Both the position numbers and the translations under genes were made by a program. Positions 15,990 to 24,419 of a stretch of 64,000 bases of DNA are shown here, in pieces (position 1 is the stretch's first letter; each line of letters opens with the position of its first letter). This DNA is from Caulobacter sp. (GTDB taxonomy: Bacteria > Pseudomonadota > Alphaproteobacteria > Caulobacterales > Caulobacteraceae). The stretch covers positions 248,001-312,000 of the forward strand of contig WGLL01000006.1 of NCBI GenBank assembly GCA_016125585.1, given 5' to 3'. The notes beneath the pieces are model-generated. The model ran no database searches. It saw only the letters and a list, made by a program, of their open reading frames with translations, and was not told the origin of the DNA.

Positions 15990-16013
15990 ACAATAGAAAA
16001 ATAAAACTGTCAA
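15990..16013 (-). promoter_or_regulatory. Candidate promoter of the arsR-SRPBCC operon
   Basis: Read on the minus strand, TTGACA (16008-16013) is followed after 12 bases by TATTG (15991-15995), in an AT-rich patch that stands out from its surroundings. The short spacing fits the Caulobacter housekeeping pattern. The transcript would begin near 15984, giving a leader of only a few bases. Confidence 0.4.
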
Positions 16014-16243
16014 TTGGCCGCGTTGACCGGCGTTATCCGCATGATAGGACGTGGCCCATGGCCCGCATCGCCGACCCGAAACGCCAGCAGCAACGCCCCT
16101 CCAAAGGACTGGCGGCGCTTGCGGCGCGACCGGTCGGGACCTGATCCGCCTCACCGCCCTCGTTTCCCGAACCCGCTGCAACCCCGCCCACCGGCGGGGC
16201 CGCCCTGGCCGCTTTGCTCCGCCAAGCCTCCTGGAGCCTGACC

Positions 16244-16681
16244 GTGACCGACTTTCGCTTTTCCGACGACGCCGAACTGGTCGATCTCGCCGAGGGCATG
16301 ATCGCCCGCACCCTGCCCAAGGACCGCTGGACCCACGCCGCCCATTTCGCCGCGGCCGTGTGGATCGTCATGCGCCGGCCGGAGCTGGTCGCCGAGCGCG
16401 ATATGCCCGGTCTGATCCGCGCCTACAACGCCTCGGTCGGCGGGGTGAACAGCGACACCGAGGGCTATCACGAGACCATCACCCAGGCGTCCCTGCGGGT
16501 TGTCCGGGCCGCGGTGGCGCAAGCCGGGGCCGCCGCGGCGCCGGTCGACGTGTGCAACCGCCTGCTCGGCGATTTCGGCCGCAGCGACTGGCTGTTACGG
16601 CACTGGTCGCGGCCGGTGCTGTTCAGCGTCGAGGCCCGGCGCGGCTGGGTGGAGCCGGATCTGGCGCCTCTGCGGGCGTAA
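16244..16681 (+). CDS. Conserved protein of unknown function
   Basis: A 145-residue soluble protein, not recognised with certainty. It is rich in conserved-looking aromatic and histidine motifs (KDRWTHAAHFAAAVWIVMRR, then VNSDTEGYHETITQ and RSDWLLRHWSRPVLF). The GTG at 16244 was chosen because GGAG lies 7 bases upstream; an ATG ten codons earlier lacks a site. The His/Glu/Asp pattern could suggest a metal or small-molecule site, but no family is claimed. It stands alone, downstream of a 230-base region divergent from the ArsR gene. Confidence 0.65.
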   Translation: MTDFRFSDDAELVDLAEGMIARTLPKDRWTHAAHFAAAVWIVMRRPELVAERDMPGLIRAYNASVGGVNSDTEGYHETITQASLRVVRAAVAQAGAAAAPVDVCNRLLGDFGRSDWLLRHWSRPVLFSVEARRGWVEPDLAPLRA

Positions 16682-16907
16682 GGGAACAACCTTATCGAAG
16701 CGACGGGCCAGTATACCGCCGGCGGGCGGACCTACAGAAGAGGCGTGCGGATTTTGTCCGGGCGGTGAAGGGGCGCGAAACGCCGGACCGCGTGGGCTTT
16801 GGCGTGGGCCGGGTGCGCGAGGCGGTAGGCTGTGGCGTAGGTCGGGCGTGGGTCGACGGTGGCGGTTTGTAGGCCTGATTGAGCGGGGTGTGGGCTGGGT
16901 CAGCTCA
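16682..16907. other. Non-coding stretch, nothing recognised
   Basis: Together with the repeat that follows, this makes a gap of almost 400 bases without a convincing gene. The frames crossing it are GC-rich readthrough without family similarity. No promoter or terminator is obvious. Confidence 0.4.
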
Positions 16908-17041
16908 CCGTCATCCCGGGCGCCCATCGGGCGACCCGGGACCCAGAGGCTTCAGGCGCGGCCGCCCGCAACGGCTCTGTCTGAGCCTCGTCCCCCCTGG
17001 GTCCCGGCGCTCCGCTGCGCTGCGGCCGGGATGACGGGGAG
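16908..17041. repeat. Palindromic repeat pair, family C copy 1
   Basis: Two hairpin arms in inverted arrangement. The left arm is CGTCATCCCGGGCG...CCGGGACCCAGAGG (16908-16951). The right arm is CCCCCTGGGTCCCGG...GCCGGGATGACGG (about 16992-17038). The spacer is about 40 bases. Related copies lie at 19584-19894 (interrupted), 19669-19798 and 22216-22346. Confidence 0.85.
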
Positions 17042-17078
17042 GGGGCGGCTGACGGCCGGTTCATCGACCCGGGTAAAT

Positions 17079-18230
17079 TCAGATCTCGCGGGCCCAGGCC
17101 TGCACCTCGCCGGTGAAGGCCTCCGGTTCCTCCATGGCGGCGAAGTGGCCGCCGGTCTGCATGTCGGTCCAGCGGCTGATGTTGTAGGCGCGGTCGGCCC
17201 AGCTTTTCGGCGGGGCGGAATAGAGGGCCTCGCCGGGGAAGTTGGCGAAGGCGGTGGGGGTCTCGCAGCGGGTCCCCTCGGGCAGCACTACGCCGCCCTC
17301 CTCGATCAGGCCGCGATAATACCAGGCGCCGGTCGTGAAGCTGCCGGTCATCACATAGATCATGATGTTGGTCAGCAGCTGGTCCATCGAGAAGACGTCG
17401 GTGAAGGACTTGGACCGGAGGTCGGCCCAGTCGTGGAACCGCTCGAGGATCCAGGCGGCCTGCCCGACCGGGTTGCCGGCGCCCAGCCAGGCCACCGACT
17501 GCGGCTTGGAGACCTGCAGGCGCAGATAGGCCCCCATCAGGTCGCCGGCGGCGTTGGTGCGGGTGATCCAGTCGATCTCGTCCTGACCCTGCGGCGGGCC
17601 GAAGGGGCGCAGGCCGATCATGTTGAGATGGATGGCGCGGGCGTGGCCGCCGTGATCGTGACCGAGCCAGGACGTCACCAGGGCCCCCCAGTCGCCGCCC
17701 TGGGCGAGATAGGTCTCGTAGCCGAGGACCCCGGTCATCAGGCTGTTGAACAGCCGCGCCGTGGCCCGCTGGCCGATCGGGCGAGGGGGCTTGGAGGAAA
17801 AGCCGAAGCCGGGCAGGGAGGGGATGACCAGATCGAAGGCGTCGGCGGGATCGCCGCCGAACCTCGAGGGGAAGGCCAGCCGCTCGGCGGCGCCCCAGAA
17901 CTCATAGTGGCTGCCCGGCCAGCCGTGGGTCAGCAGCAGCGGCCGCTTGCCGCCGGCCTCGCCGACGAGGTGGACGAAGTGGAGGTCGAAGTCCTCGACC
18001 CGGGCGGTGAACTGCGGGAAGCGATTGAGCTCGGCCACGGCGGCGCGCCAGTCGTACGGATCGGTCCAGTAGGCGCAGATGTCGCGCAGGAACTGCGGAT
18101 CGGTCCCGCAGCCCCAGCCGCCCTCGATGGGGGCGACGGGGAAGGGGTATTCGGCGACCCGGCGCAGGACATCGGCGACGGCGGCCTCGTCCCAGGAGAC
18201 TTCGAAGGGCGTGGGGGTGGGCGTGGTCAT
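17079..18230 (-). CDS. Epoxide hydrolase family protein (EHN domain plus alpha/beta hydrolase)
   Basis: A 383-residue alpha/beta hydrolase with the N-terminal EHN domain of microsomal-type epoxide hydrolases (PFEVSWDEAAVADVLRRV; RDICAYWTDPYDWRAAVAEL). HGWPGSHYEFW carries the oxyanion-hole motif, GGDWGALVTSW the nucleophilic Asp, and GGHFAAMEEPEAF near the C-terminus the catalytic His. The expected reaction is hydrolysis of an epoxide to a diol; the substrate is unknown. The start at 18230 follows GGGAGAG, 7 bases away; an earlier in-frame start repeats the 'MTTPT' motif and is less likely. Confidence 0.9.
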   Translation of the reverse strand: MTTPTPTPFEVSWDEAAVADVLRRVAEYPFPVAPIEGGWGCGTDPQFLRDICAYWTDPYDWRAAVAELNRFPQFTARVEDFDLHFVHLVGEAGGKRPLLLTHGWPGSHYEFWGAAERLAFPSRFGGDPADAFDLVIPSLPGFGFSSKPPRPIGQRATARLFNSLMTGVLGYETYLAQGGDWGALVTSWLGHDHGGHARAIHLNMIGLRPFGPPQGQDEIDWITRTNAAGDLMGAYLRLQVSKPQSVAWLGAGNPVGQAAWILERFHDWADLRSKSFTDVFSMDQLLTNIMIYVMTGSFTTGAWYYRGLIEEGGVVLPEGTRCETPTAFANFPGEALYSAPPKSWADRAYNISRWTDMQTGGHFAAMEEPEAFTGEVQAWAREI

Positions 18231-18288
18231 GGGCGTCTCTCCCGGGTTTTGGTCAGTGAAGGAAGGTGACGTCGGGGTGGTCAACCCA

Positions 18289-18508
18289 ATCCTCCTCCGG
18301 GGTGCGAAGCATCACGGGGGAGGGGGACCGCCGGGCCGGCTCAGGCCCGGTGGTGGAGGGGGCGGCTCTGATGGTTGGGGTGGATCATCGACGCGGCTGT
18401 CAGACCGGTGTCAGAACGTGAGTTGTCCTGACAGGCTGGCGCTGCCCCCTCCACCGCGCGCGTATTCACGCGCGGTCCCCCTCCCCCTCGCGCCGCGAGG
18501 GGGAGGAA
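18289..18508. repeat. Palindromic repeat pair, family B copy 1
   Basis: Left arm ATCCTCCTCC...GGGGGAGGGGGACCG...GGTGGTGGAGGGGGCGG. Right arm GCCCCCTCCACC...GGTCCCCCTCCCCC...GGGGGAGGAA. The arms are inverted, with an unrelated spacer between about 18368 and 18440. The other copy is at 28764-28987. It fills the gap between the epoxide hydrolase and the oxidoreductase genes. Confidence 0.85.
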
Positions 18509-18532
18509 TGCGCGGTCTCCTTCCCCGCATGT

Positions 18533-19495
18533 CTACGGGACCATCACCACGCGGCCGACGGCCTGGCGGCTTTCGATGTAAGCGTGGGCGCCGGCGGCTT
18601 CGGCGAGGGGGAATTCGCGGTCGATGACGACCTGCAGTTCGCCGCGGGCGCAGTCTTCGATCAGGGTCTGGATCATGTCGTGGGCGCGGTCGGTCATGAT
18701 CTCGGCGCCGAGGAAGACGCCGCTGAGGGAGCGGTTGCCGCCCATCAGGCTGGAGACGTCGACCACCATCGGCTCGCGCCCGGCATTGCCGACCATCGAC
18801 AGCCGGCCCCGGTAGCCCAGGCTGGCCAGCGACCCTTTGAGGGTGGCGCCGCCGACGCTGTCGACCACCAGATTGACGCCCTTCTTGTCGGTCAGGCGCA
18901 TCACCGAGTCGGGGACGCTCTCGGCCTTGTAGTTGATGCCGTGGTCGAGGCCGTAGGCTTTCAGCTTCTCCAGCCGCTCGTCGCTGGAGGCGGTGGCCAG
19001 GACCTTGGCGCCGGCGCGTTTGGCCAACTGGATCGCGGCGATGCCGACGCCGCTGGCGCCAGCCTGCACCAGCACCGTTTCACCGGCCTTGAGGCGCCCG
19101 AACTCGAACAGGCAGTCATGGGCCGTGCCGAAGGTCACGGGAACGACGGCCGCCTTGCGGATGTCGTAACCCGCGGGCACCGGCCAGCAGTTGCGGGCGG
19201 GGACGGCGCGCAGCTCGGCGTGGCTGCCGAAGCCGTCGACGGTGGCGACCTTCTGGCCGGGCTTGAGATGGGTGACCTCGGCGCCGATCTCGATGATCTC
19301 GCCGGCGGCCTGATAGCCGACGATGTGCGGATGATTGACCAGCGCCCCGCCGAAGCGGTTGAGGGTGTCGCCGCCCTCGATGCTGATCGCCTCGACCCGG
19401 ATGATGACGCCCTTGGGGTGGCAGACGGGGTCGGCGACGTCCTCGTATTTCAGGACTGCGGGGGGACCGTTCTCGTAATAGACGGCGGCTTTCAT
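18533..19495 (-). CDS. Quinone oxidoreductase-like zinc-independent alcohol dehydrogenase family protein
   Basis: A 320-residue medium-chain dehydrogenase/reductase (MKAAVYYENGPPAVLKYEDV). The NADPH-binding Rossmann segment reads QAGASGVGIAAIQLAKRAGA near residue 145. GGDTLNRFGG and GYQAAGEIIEIG are typical of the QOR branch, and no structural zinc cysteines are present. It probably reduces quinones or enones with NADPH; the true substrate is unknown. The ATG at 19493-19495 matches the usual family start. Confidence 0.88.
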   Translation of the reverse strand: MKAAVYYENGPPAVLKYEDVADPVCHPKGVIIRVEAISIEGGDTLNRFGGALVNHPHIVGYQAAGEIIEIGAEVTHLKPGQKVATVDGFGSHAELRAVPARNCWPVPAGYDIRKAAVVPVTFGTAHDCLFEFGRLKAGETVLVQAGASGVGIAAIQLAKRAGAKVLATASSDERLEKLKAYGLDHGINYKAESVPDSVMRLTDKKGVNLVVDSVGGATLKGSLASLGYRGRLSMVGNAGREPMVVDVSSLMGGNRSLSGVFLGAEIMTDRAHDMIQTLIEDCARGELQVVIDREFPLAEAAGAHAYIESRQAVGRVVMVP

Positions 19496-19583
19496 GGCGT
19501 TGGCTCCCTTGTGTTTCGGCAAGGGTAGCCGGTCGTTGCAGGGCGGGGCCAATCAGATTTCCTGACGGGGTGTCGGGGGGGGG

Positions 19584-19894
19584 CGTCACCCCGGACGCCC
19601 GCGGGGCGAGCCGGGACCCAGAGGGGACTTGAACGCAGCTTTTCGGGAGCGAATGCCCCCCTAGCCAACCGTCACCCCCGGACGAGTTCCGGGGGTCCAT
19701 TGACGCCGATGGTGGATTGGTCTGGCGGTATCGTTGGTCGGCGAGCGATCGGCGAGGCCTGAGCGTATGGACCCCCGGAACGAGTCCGGGGGTGACGGCA
19801 GAGGAGGGAGGAGGCGGGGGCGGCGCAGCTTTGCAGGCGGTGCGCTGCAACCCCTGGGTCCCGGACAAGCGCTGCGCGCTTTCCGGGATGACGG
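19584..19894. repeat. Family C repeat split by another repeat
   Basis: The left arm (19584-19626, GTCACCCCGG...CCGGGACCCAGAGG) and right arm (19851-19894, CCCCTGGGTCCCGG...TCCGGGATGACGG) match the two arms of the copy at 16908-17041. Here they are about 220 bases apart, because a second palindromic pair (19669-19798) lies between them. It occupies a 419-base gap with no gene. Confidence 0.75.
19669..19798. repeat. Palindromic repeat nested in the family C element
   Basis: CCGTCACCCCCGGACGAGTT...GGGGGTCCAT at the left and GTATGGACCCCCGGAACGAG...GGGGGTGACGG at the right are near-perfect inverted copies of about 33 bases. Each is itself a hairpin. This sub-type differs in sequence from the flanking family C arms. 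Confidence 0.8.
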
Positions 19895-19914
19895 AAGATT
19901 TAAGTGGCGGGGCG

Positions 19915-20829
19915 TTAGTGGCCGTGGCTGTCGGGGGCGTGGGCGCCGCCCGCGTGGGAGGCGTGGGCCGCGCCGTGGGAGTGGTCTTCGGGGGGGCCGG
20001 CGACGGCCTTGGGGAAGCTGCCGGACTGGCTCCAGCCGGGCTGTTCGAAGCCCTGGTCGGCGACCTGCCACAGAAGCTGGACGTAGCGCTGGGCCATCTC
20101 GTTGGTCACGGCGGAAGCGTCGATTTTTTCGGTCAGGACCTCGGTCATGCCCGATTCTCTTGCGGCATTGACCGTGCTGCGCAGCAGAAAGCCCTTCTTC
20201 TGCAGCTTCTCGATCCGCTCGGCGAAGGTCGGCTTCTTCTCTTCCGGCCTGCCCCAGCCAAAAAGGCCGCCGCCCGAGGACCGCCGGCGCTCGCCGGGAT
20301 CCTTTTCGGCCTTGGCCTTGGCTTCCAGTTCCTTGAGCAGAACGCCCATCAGCTTGTTGCAGCCGCTGACCACGACATAAGCCGCCTGTTCGGCCTGGGC
20401 GGCGTCCCAAAGCGGCTTGAAACCGTCGCGGAAGACTTCCGGGGTGGCCTTGCTGAAGCGGGGGGCAGGGGTCGGGCCGTGGTGGCTGTGGCCCTTGTTG
20501 GCCGCCGGTTCGCCCAGCGGCTTGCCGCAGACCGGGCAGGGCGAGCCCGCGGGCGGGGGATTGTTGATCACCGTGACCGAGCTGACCGGCACGCCGACCG
20601 GCTGCTGGCCGACCACGACCGATGAGCCGACGGGCGAATAGACGCCGCCGGCGGTCACCGAGCCGGCCGGCGAGGTGTAGGTCACCGGCGCGCCGGGCAT
20701 GCCGATCGCGACCGATTGCGGCGGGGTGTAGGGGACGGGCGCAGCCACAGGGGTCTCGTGGCCCGCCTCGTGAGGCGCGGCTTCCCGCTCATAGCGGCTG
20801 TCGATCGAACAGCGAGGCGTCTCGCTCAT
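19915..20829 (-). CDS. Hypothetical protein with CxxC knuckle and His-rich tail
   Basis: A 304-residue protein not assigned to a family. Residues about 25-95 are Pro/Val/Thr-rich and low in complexity. A single CPVCGKPLG knuckle sits at about 98-106. From about 125 to 265 it is helical and charged, with a short GGGLFGWG insertion near 187. The C-terminus ends in a His/Ala/Gly-rich tail (HSHGAAHASH onward). The knuckle and tail suggest metal binding, but this is inference. Family C and family D repeats flank it. Confidence 0.65.
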   Translation of the reverse strand: MSETPRCSIDSRYEREAAPHEAGHETPVAAPVPYTPPQSVAIGMPGAPVTYTSPAGSVTAGGVYSPVGSSVVVGQQPVGVPVSSVTVINNPPPAGSPCPVCGKPLGEPAANKGHSHHGPTPAPRFSKATPEVFRDGFKPLWDAAQAEQAAYVVVSGCNKLMGVLLKELEAKAKAEKDPGERRRSSGGGLFGWGRPEEKKPTFAERIEKLQKKGFLLRSTVNAARESGMTEVLTEKIDASAVTNEMAQRYVQLLWQVADQGFEQPGWSQSGSFPKAVAGPPEDHSHGAAHASHAGGAHAPDSHGH

Positions 20830-20965
20830 GTCAGATCGCTCCCCATTCCCCTTGCCGTCGCCCGACGCATACCACTCTACCCCCGGATAACATGGTTAAC
20901 GAAACCCCGGTCTGGCCAATTTGGCAAGAGGATTGGCGTCCGGCGGCGGAGAAGAGTAGAGGATG

Positions 20966-21071
20966 CCGCCCCTGCGGCAGCGCGGTCTGACGGACTCAAA
21001 CCGCGCCGCCGCGGGTTTTCGTTGTCGCGCGTCTGGTCCGATTATCGGTTTCCACGAGTCGGAACGCGCTC
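20966..21071 (+). repeat. About 100-base repeat, family D copy 1
   Basis: A GCGCGGTCTGACGGACTCAA hairpin is followed by TCGTTGTCGCGCGTCTGGTC and a second hairpin (CGATTATCGGTTTCCACGAG, then TCGGAACGCGCT). The copies at 27168-27271 and 31757-31857 share the same order and orientation. It lies in the leader region of prfA. Confidence 0.85.
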
Positions 21072-21095
21072 AAAGAACCACGGAGTGTTGCCCTC

Positions 21096-22166
21096 TTGCG
21101 TCTCCCCCAGGCCCGTCTCGATCAGGTCCTCGACCGCTTCCGCGAAGTGGAGGCGCGCATGGGCGCGGCTACCGACGGGCCGGAAATCGTCAAGCTGTCC
21201 AAGGAGCACGCCGAGCTCAAGCCGGTGGCCGACGCCGTCGCAGGCCTGGAAAAGGCCCGCGCCGAGCTGCCGGACCTGGAGGCCATGGCGGCCGATCCCG
21301 ATCCGGACATTTCCGAGCTGGCCCGCGACGAGCTGGAACGGTTGCAGGATCGCCTGCCGGAGATGGAGCGCGACCTAGCCCTGATGCTGGCCCCGCGCGA
21401 CAAGGACGAGAACGCCAGCGCCATTCTGGAAATCCGGGCCGGGACCGGCGGCGATGAGGCGGCCCTGTTCGCCGGCGACCTGTTCCGGATGTACGCGCGA
21501 TACGCCCAGCTTCACGGCTGGAAGGTCGAGGTCGACAGCATCTCCGAGGGCGAGATGGGCGGCTACAAGGAAATCATCGCCTCGGTCAGCGGCGATGGCG
21601 TGTTCGGCCGGCTTAAGTTCGAGAGCGGCGTCCACCGGGTGCAGCGGGCGCCGGCCACCGAGAGCCAGGGGCGGATCCATACCTCGGCGGCGACGGTGGC
21701 GGTGCTGCCCGAGGCCGAGGACGTCGAGATCGAAATCAACGAGAGCGACCTGCGCATCGACACCTATCGCTCGTCCGGCGCCGGCGGCCAGCACGTCAAC
21801 AAGACCGACTCGGCGGTGCGCATCACCCACATCCCGACCGGGGTGGTGGTGACCAGCTCCGAGAAGAGCCAGCACGAGAACCGCCGCAAGGCGATGAAGA
21901 ACCTGAAGGCCCGGCTCTACGACATGCAGCGCCAGTCGCTCGACGACGCCCGCTCCGAGGCCCGCAAGAGCCAGGTCGGCTCCGGCGACCGCTCCGAGCG
22001 CATCCGCACCTACAACTTCCCGCAGGGGCGGGTGACTGACCACCGGATCAACCTGACCCTCTACAACCTCGAACGGATCATGCCGGGCGACGCCCTGGAC
22101 GACATCATCAATCCGCTGATCGCCGAGGATCAGGCGGCGCGGCTGTCGGCGCTGGAAGAGGGCTGA
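21096..22166 (+). CDS. prfA: Peptide chain release factor 1
   Basis: A 356-residue RF1. It reads UAA and UAG: the tripeptide anticodon PAT lies in [20 protein letters not shown]. The peptidyl-hydrolysis GGQ motif is at residues 230-232 in [17 protein letters not shown]. Start choice: TTG at 21096, with CGGAG about 10 bases upstream, gives the usual N-terminus [20 protein letters not shown]; the next ATG is 21 codons in. In many bacteria prmC follows directly; here YihY and MOSC genes lie between. Confidence 0.96.
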   Translation: MRLPQARLDQVLDRFREVEARMGAATDGPEIVKLSKEHAELKPVADAVAGLEKARAELPDLEAMAADPDPDISELARDELERLQDRLPEMERDLALMLAPRDKDENASAILEIRAGTGGDEAALFAGDLFRMYARYAQLHGWKVEVDSISEGEMGGYKEIIASVSGDGVFGRLKFESGVHRVQRAPATESQGRIHTSAATVAVLPEAEDVEIEINESDLRIDTYRSSGAGGQHVNKTDSAVRITHIPTGVVVTSSEKSQHENRRKAMKNLKARLYDMQRQSLDDARSEARKSQVGSGDRSERIRTYNFPQGRVTDHRINLTLYNLERIMPGDALDDIINPLIAEDQAARLSALEEG

Positions 22167-22215
22167 CGGCGAGAAGCGCCAAGGCCAATCGGACTACGAC
22201 AAGACATTGAATTCC

Positions 22216-22346
22216 GCTCATCCCGGCGAAGGCCGGGACCCATTTTCAGCCGCTCGGTCGGCCGAATTTTCCTGAACGACTTGTGCTCAGGCGGCTGGGC
22301 CCCGGCTTTGGCTGGCGCCGCCCTGCGGGTCGCCGGGGTGAGCGGA
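22216..22346. repeat. Palindromic repeat pair, family C-like
   Basis: GCTCATCCCGGCGAAGGCCG...GGACCCATTTTCAG at the left and GGCTGGGCCCCGGC...CGCCGGGGTGAGCGG at the right are inverted arms separated by about 60 bases. The left arm is the 'CATCCCGGCGAAGGCCGGGACCC' type seen across many alphaproteobacterial genomes. It sits between the convergent prfA and YihY genes. Confidence 0.7.
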
Positions 22347-22359
22347 CGATTAATGGAAG

Positions 22360-23577
22360 CTATCGGCCGCCCCGCCGGGTCATCTGTCTCCAGACGCCTT
22401 CCATCGCTTCCACGCCGCCGGCGATCGTCTCGCCGAGGGCCAGCCGCTTGCCGACCGTGTCGGCCATCCGGGCGCCGCGCTCGCCCATCGGCAGGGGCGG
22501 GCCGGTGGTGGAGTCCTCGGCGGTCTGGTGTTCGATCTCGGCGTTGAGCTCGGCGCCGATCAGGATGGTCAGGATCGAGAACCAGACCCAGACCATGAAG
22601 GCGATCACCGCCCCCAGCGGCCCGTAGGTGGCGTCGAACGGGGCGACGGTGTTGAGGTAGAAGGAAAGGCCCAGCGACCCGCCGATCCACATCACCGAGG
22701 CGAAGACCGCACCCCAGGTCAGCCAGCGCCAGCGGGCCCGGGCCCGGGACGGTCCGATCCGGTAGAGCAGGGTGAAGGCCAGGGCCGCCAGCGCCAGCAC
22801 CAGCAGCCAGCGCAGCGGGCCCCAGACCGCCAGCACCTCGCCGAGGCCGATGGCCTTCAGCAGGATCGGCAGGGCGACCAGCACGCCAGCGACGGTGACC
22901 AGGAACACCAGGGCCCCGAAGGTGCAAACGTAGGAGATGGCCGTCTGCCGGAAGAACGGGCGGCGCTCCAGCTCGTCATAGGCGTCGTTCAGTCCCTCGA
23001 ACAGCGCCCGCATCCCGGCGTTGGCGCTCCAGATCGAGACCAGCAGGCTGATGACGAAGGCGATGGTCAGCTTGCCCTCCTGCTGGCCGGCGAGGCGCAG
23101 CATCTGGTCGCCGATGATCTGCACCACGCTGCTGGGGAAGACCCCGCTCATCTGGGCCAGCTGGGCCTGGACGGTGGCGACATCGGCGAACAGGCCATAG
23201 AGGGAGACGAAGGCGGCGATGGCCGGAAAGATGGCCAGCAGGGCGTAGAAGGTCACGCCGCCGGCGACGCTGGGCAGGCGGTCGACGAAAATTTCCTTGC
23301 CGACGCGCCAGACGATGTCGCGCCAGCCGCGGGGGGGAATGTGGGCGGGATGGCGGGCGATGCGGCCGCGACCCGGCTCGGCCGCCTCGAAGGCGGCGGG
23401 GGTCATGATGCGGTCGTCGGACAGGCCTTCCTTCGCCGGGGTGACCACCACCTCCACCCGCCCTCGCGGCCAGAACCCGATGGCGGCGGTCAGCACGATC
23501 CACGGCAGCAGCTGGTAGGGCCTGTTGCGCGCCCACCGCGCCACCGTCTTCGCCTTCGCCCCCGGGCCGTCCGACAT
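22360..23577 (-). CDS. YihY/BrkB-family inner membrane protein
   Basis: A 405-residue polytopic protein with about six membrane helices between residues 95 and 345. The family core is RLPSVAGGVTFYALLAIFPA, SLYGLFAD, ISLLVSIWSANAGMRALFEGLNDAY and TWGAVFASVMWIGGSLGLSF. The first ~90 residues are a cytosolic extension with one possible hydrophobic segment. The C-terminal ~55 residues are soluble. Although once called tRNA-processing ribonuclease BN, the family is a membrane protein group of unsettled function. It converges on prfA. Confidence 0.9.
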   Translation of the reverse strand: MSDGPGAKAKTVARWARNRPYQLLPWIVLTAAIGFWPRGRVEVVVTPAKEGLSDDRIMTPAAFEAAEPGRGRIARHPAHIPPRGWRDIVWRVGKEIFVDRLPSVAGGVTFYALLAIFPAIAAFVSLYGLFADVATVQAQLAQMSGVFPSSVVQIIGDQMLRLAGQQEGKLTIAFVISLLVSIWSANAGMRALFEGLNDAYDELERRPFFRQTAISYVCTFGALVFLVTVAGVLVALPILLKAIGLGEVLAVWGPLRWLLVLALAALAFTLLYRIGPSRARARWRWLTWGAVFASVMWIGGSLGLSFYLNTVAPFDATYGPLGAVIAFMVWVWFSILTILIGAELNAEIEHQTAEDSTTGPPLPMGERGARMADTVGKRLALGETIAGGVEAMEGVWRQMTRRGGR

Positions 23578-23654
23578 TCAGCATCCTCCAGGGAATGAAA
23601 CCCCCGGACGCGGCGGGGGTTGCGGCGGCGAGCGGCGTTTGGCACTGGGACCGG

Positions 23655-24419
23655 ATGCACGCCTCCATCGCCGGCCTCTATCGCCACCCCGTGAAGGGCT
23701 ACACGCCCGAGCGGCTGGATCAGGCCGTCCTGGCGGCCGGCGCCTGCTTTCCCTGCGACCGGCTCTACGCCGTTGAAAACGGCCCCAGCGGTTTTGATCC
23801 CGCCGCCCCGGCGCACGTCTCCAAGTCGCGGTTCACCGTGCTGGCGAGGATGGCCGAGGTCGCCCGGGCGAAGACCGCCTATGACGCGGCGACGGGCGTG
23901 TTTACGGCGACGGCCGAGGGGTTGGAGCCGTTTTCCGGTGATCTGCGGGGCGAAGAAGGCAAGGGCGGTCTGGCCGCCTGGCTGACCCGGATGCTTGGCG
24001 ATGAGGCGACCGGTCCGTTGCGGGTCATCGAGGGGCCGGGCGCCCACCGCTTCATGGATCACCCCCAGGGCCACGTCTCGATCATCAACCTGGCCAGCGT
24101 GCGCGATCTGGAGGCCCGGATCGGCCGGCCGGTCGACCCGCTGCGCTTTCGCGCCAATCTGTATGTCGAGGGCTGGGCGCCCTGGGTCGAGAACGGCTGG
24201 GAGGGTCGCGGACTGATGCTCGGCGCCGCCAGGACCACGGTCTACAAGCCCATCGTCCGCTGCGCCGCGACCCAGGTCGATCCGGCGTCGGCGTGGCGCG
24301 ACATGGATGTTCCCGCCGCCCTGTTCGAGCACTACGGCCATACGCTGTGCGGCATCTATGTGCAGGTTTCCGACGGCGGGATTGTGAAGGACGGCGACAG
24401 CGTGGAGCTTCTGCCATGA
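23655..24419 (+). CDS. MOSC domain protein
   Basis: A 254-residue protein with the MOSC N-terminal beta-barrel (MHASIAGLYRHPVKGYTPER) and a MOSC domain (PLRFRANLYVEGWAPWVENG; RTTVYKPIVRCAATQVDPAS with the conserved Cys that would bind molybdenum cofactor). It is related to YcbX/mARC proteins, which reduce N-hydroxylated compounds with partners. The ATG at 23655 was preferred; a start 20 codons earlier adds low-complexity residues. Its last codon overlaps the prmC start (ATGA). Confidence 0.87.
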   Translation: MHASIAGLYRHPVKGYTPERLDQAVLAAGACFPCDRLYAVENGPSGFDPAAPAHVSKSRFTVLARMAEVARAKTAYDAATGVFTATAEGLEPFSGDLRGEEGKGGLAAWLTRMLGDEATGPLRVIEGPGAHRFMDHPQGHVSIINLASVRDLEARIGRPVDPLRFRANLYVEGWAPWVENGWEGRGLMLGAARTTVYKPIVRCAATQVDPASAWRDMDVPAALFEHYGHTLCGIYVQVSDGGIVKDGDSVELLP

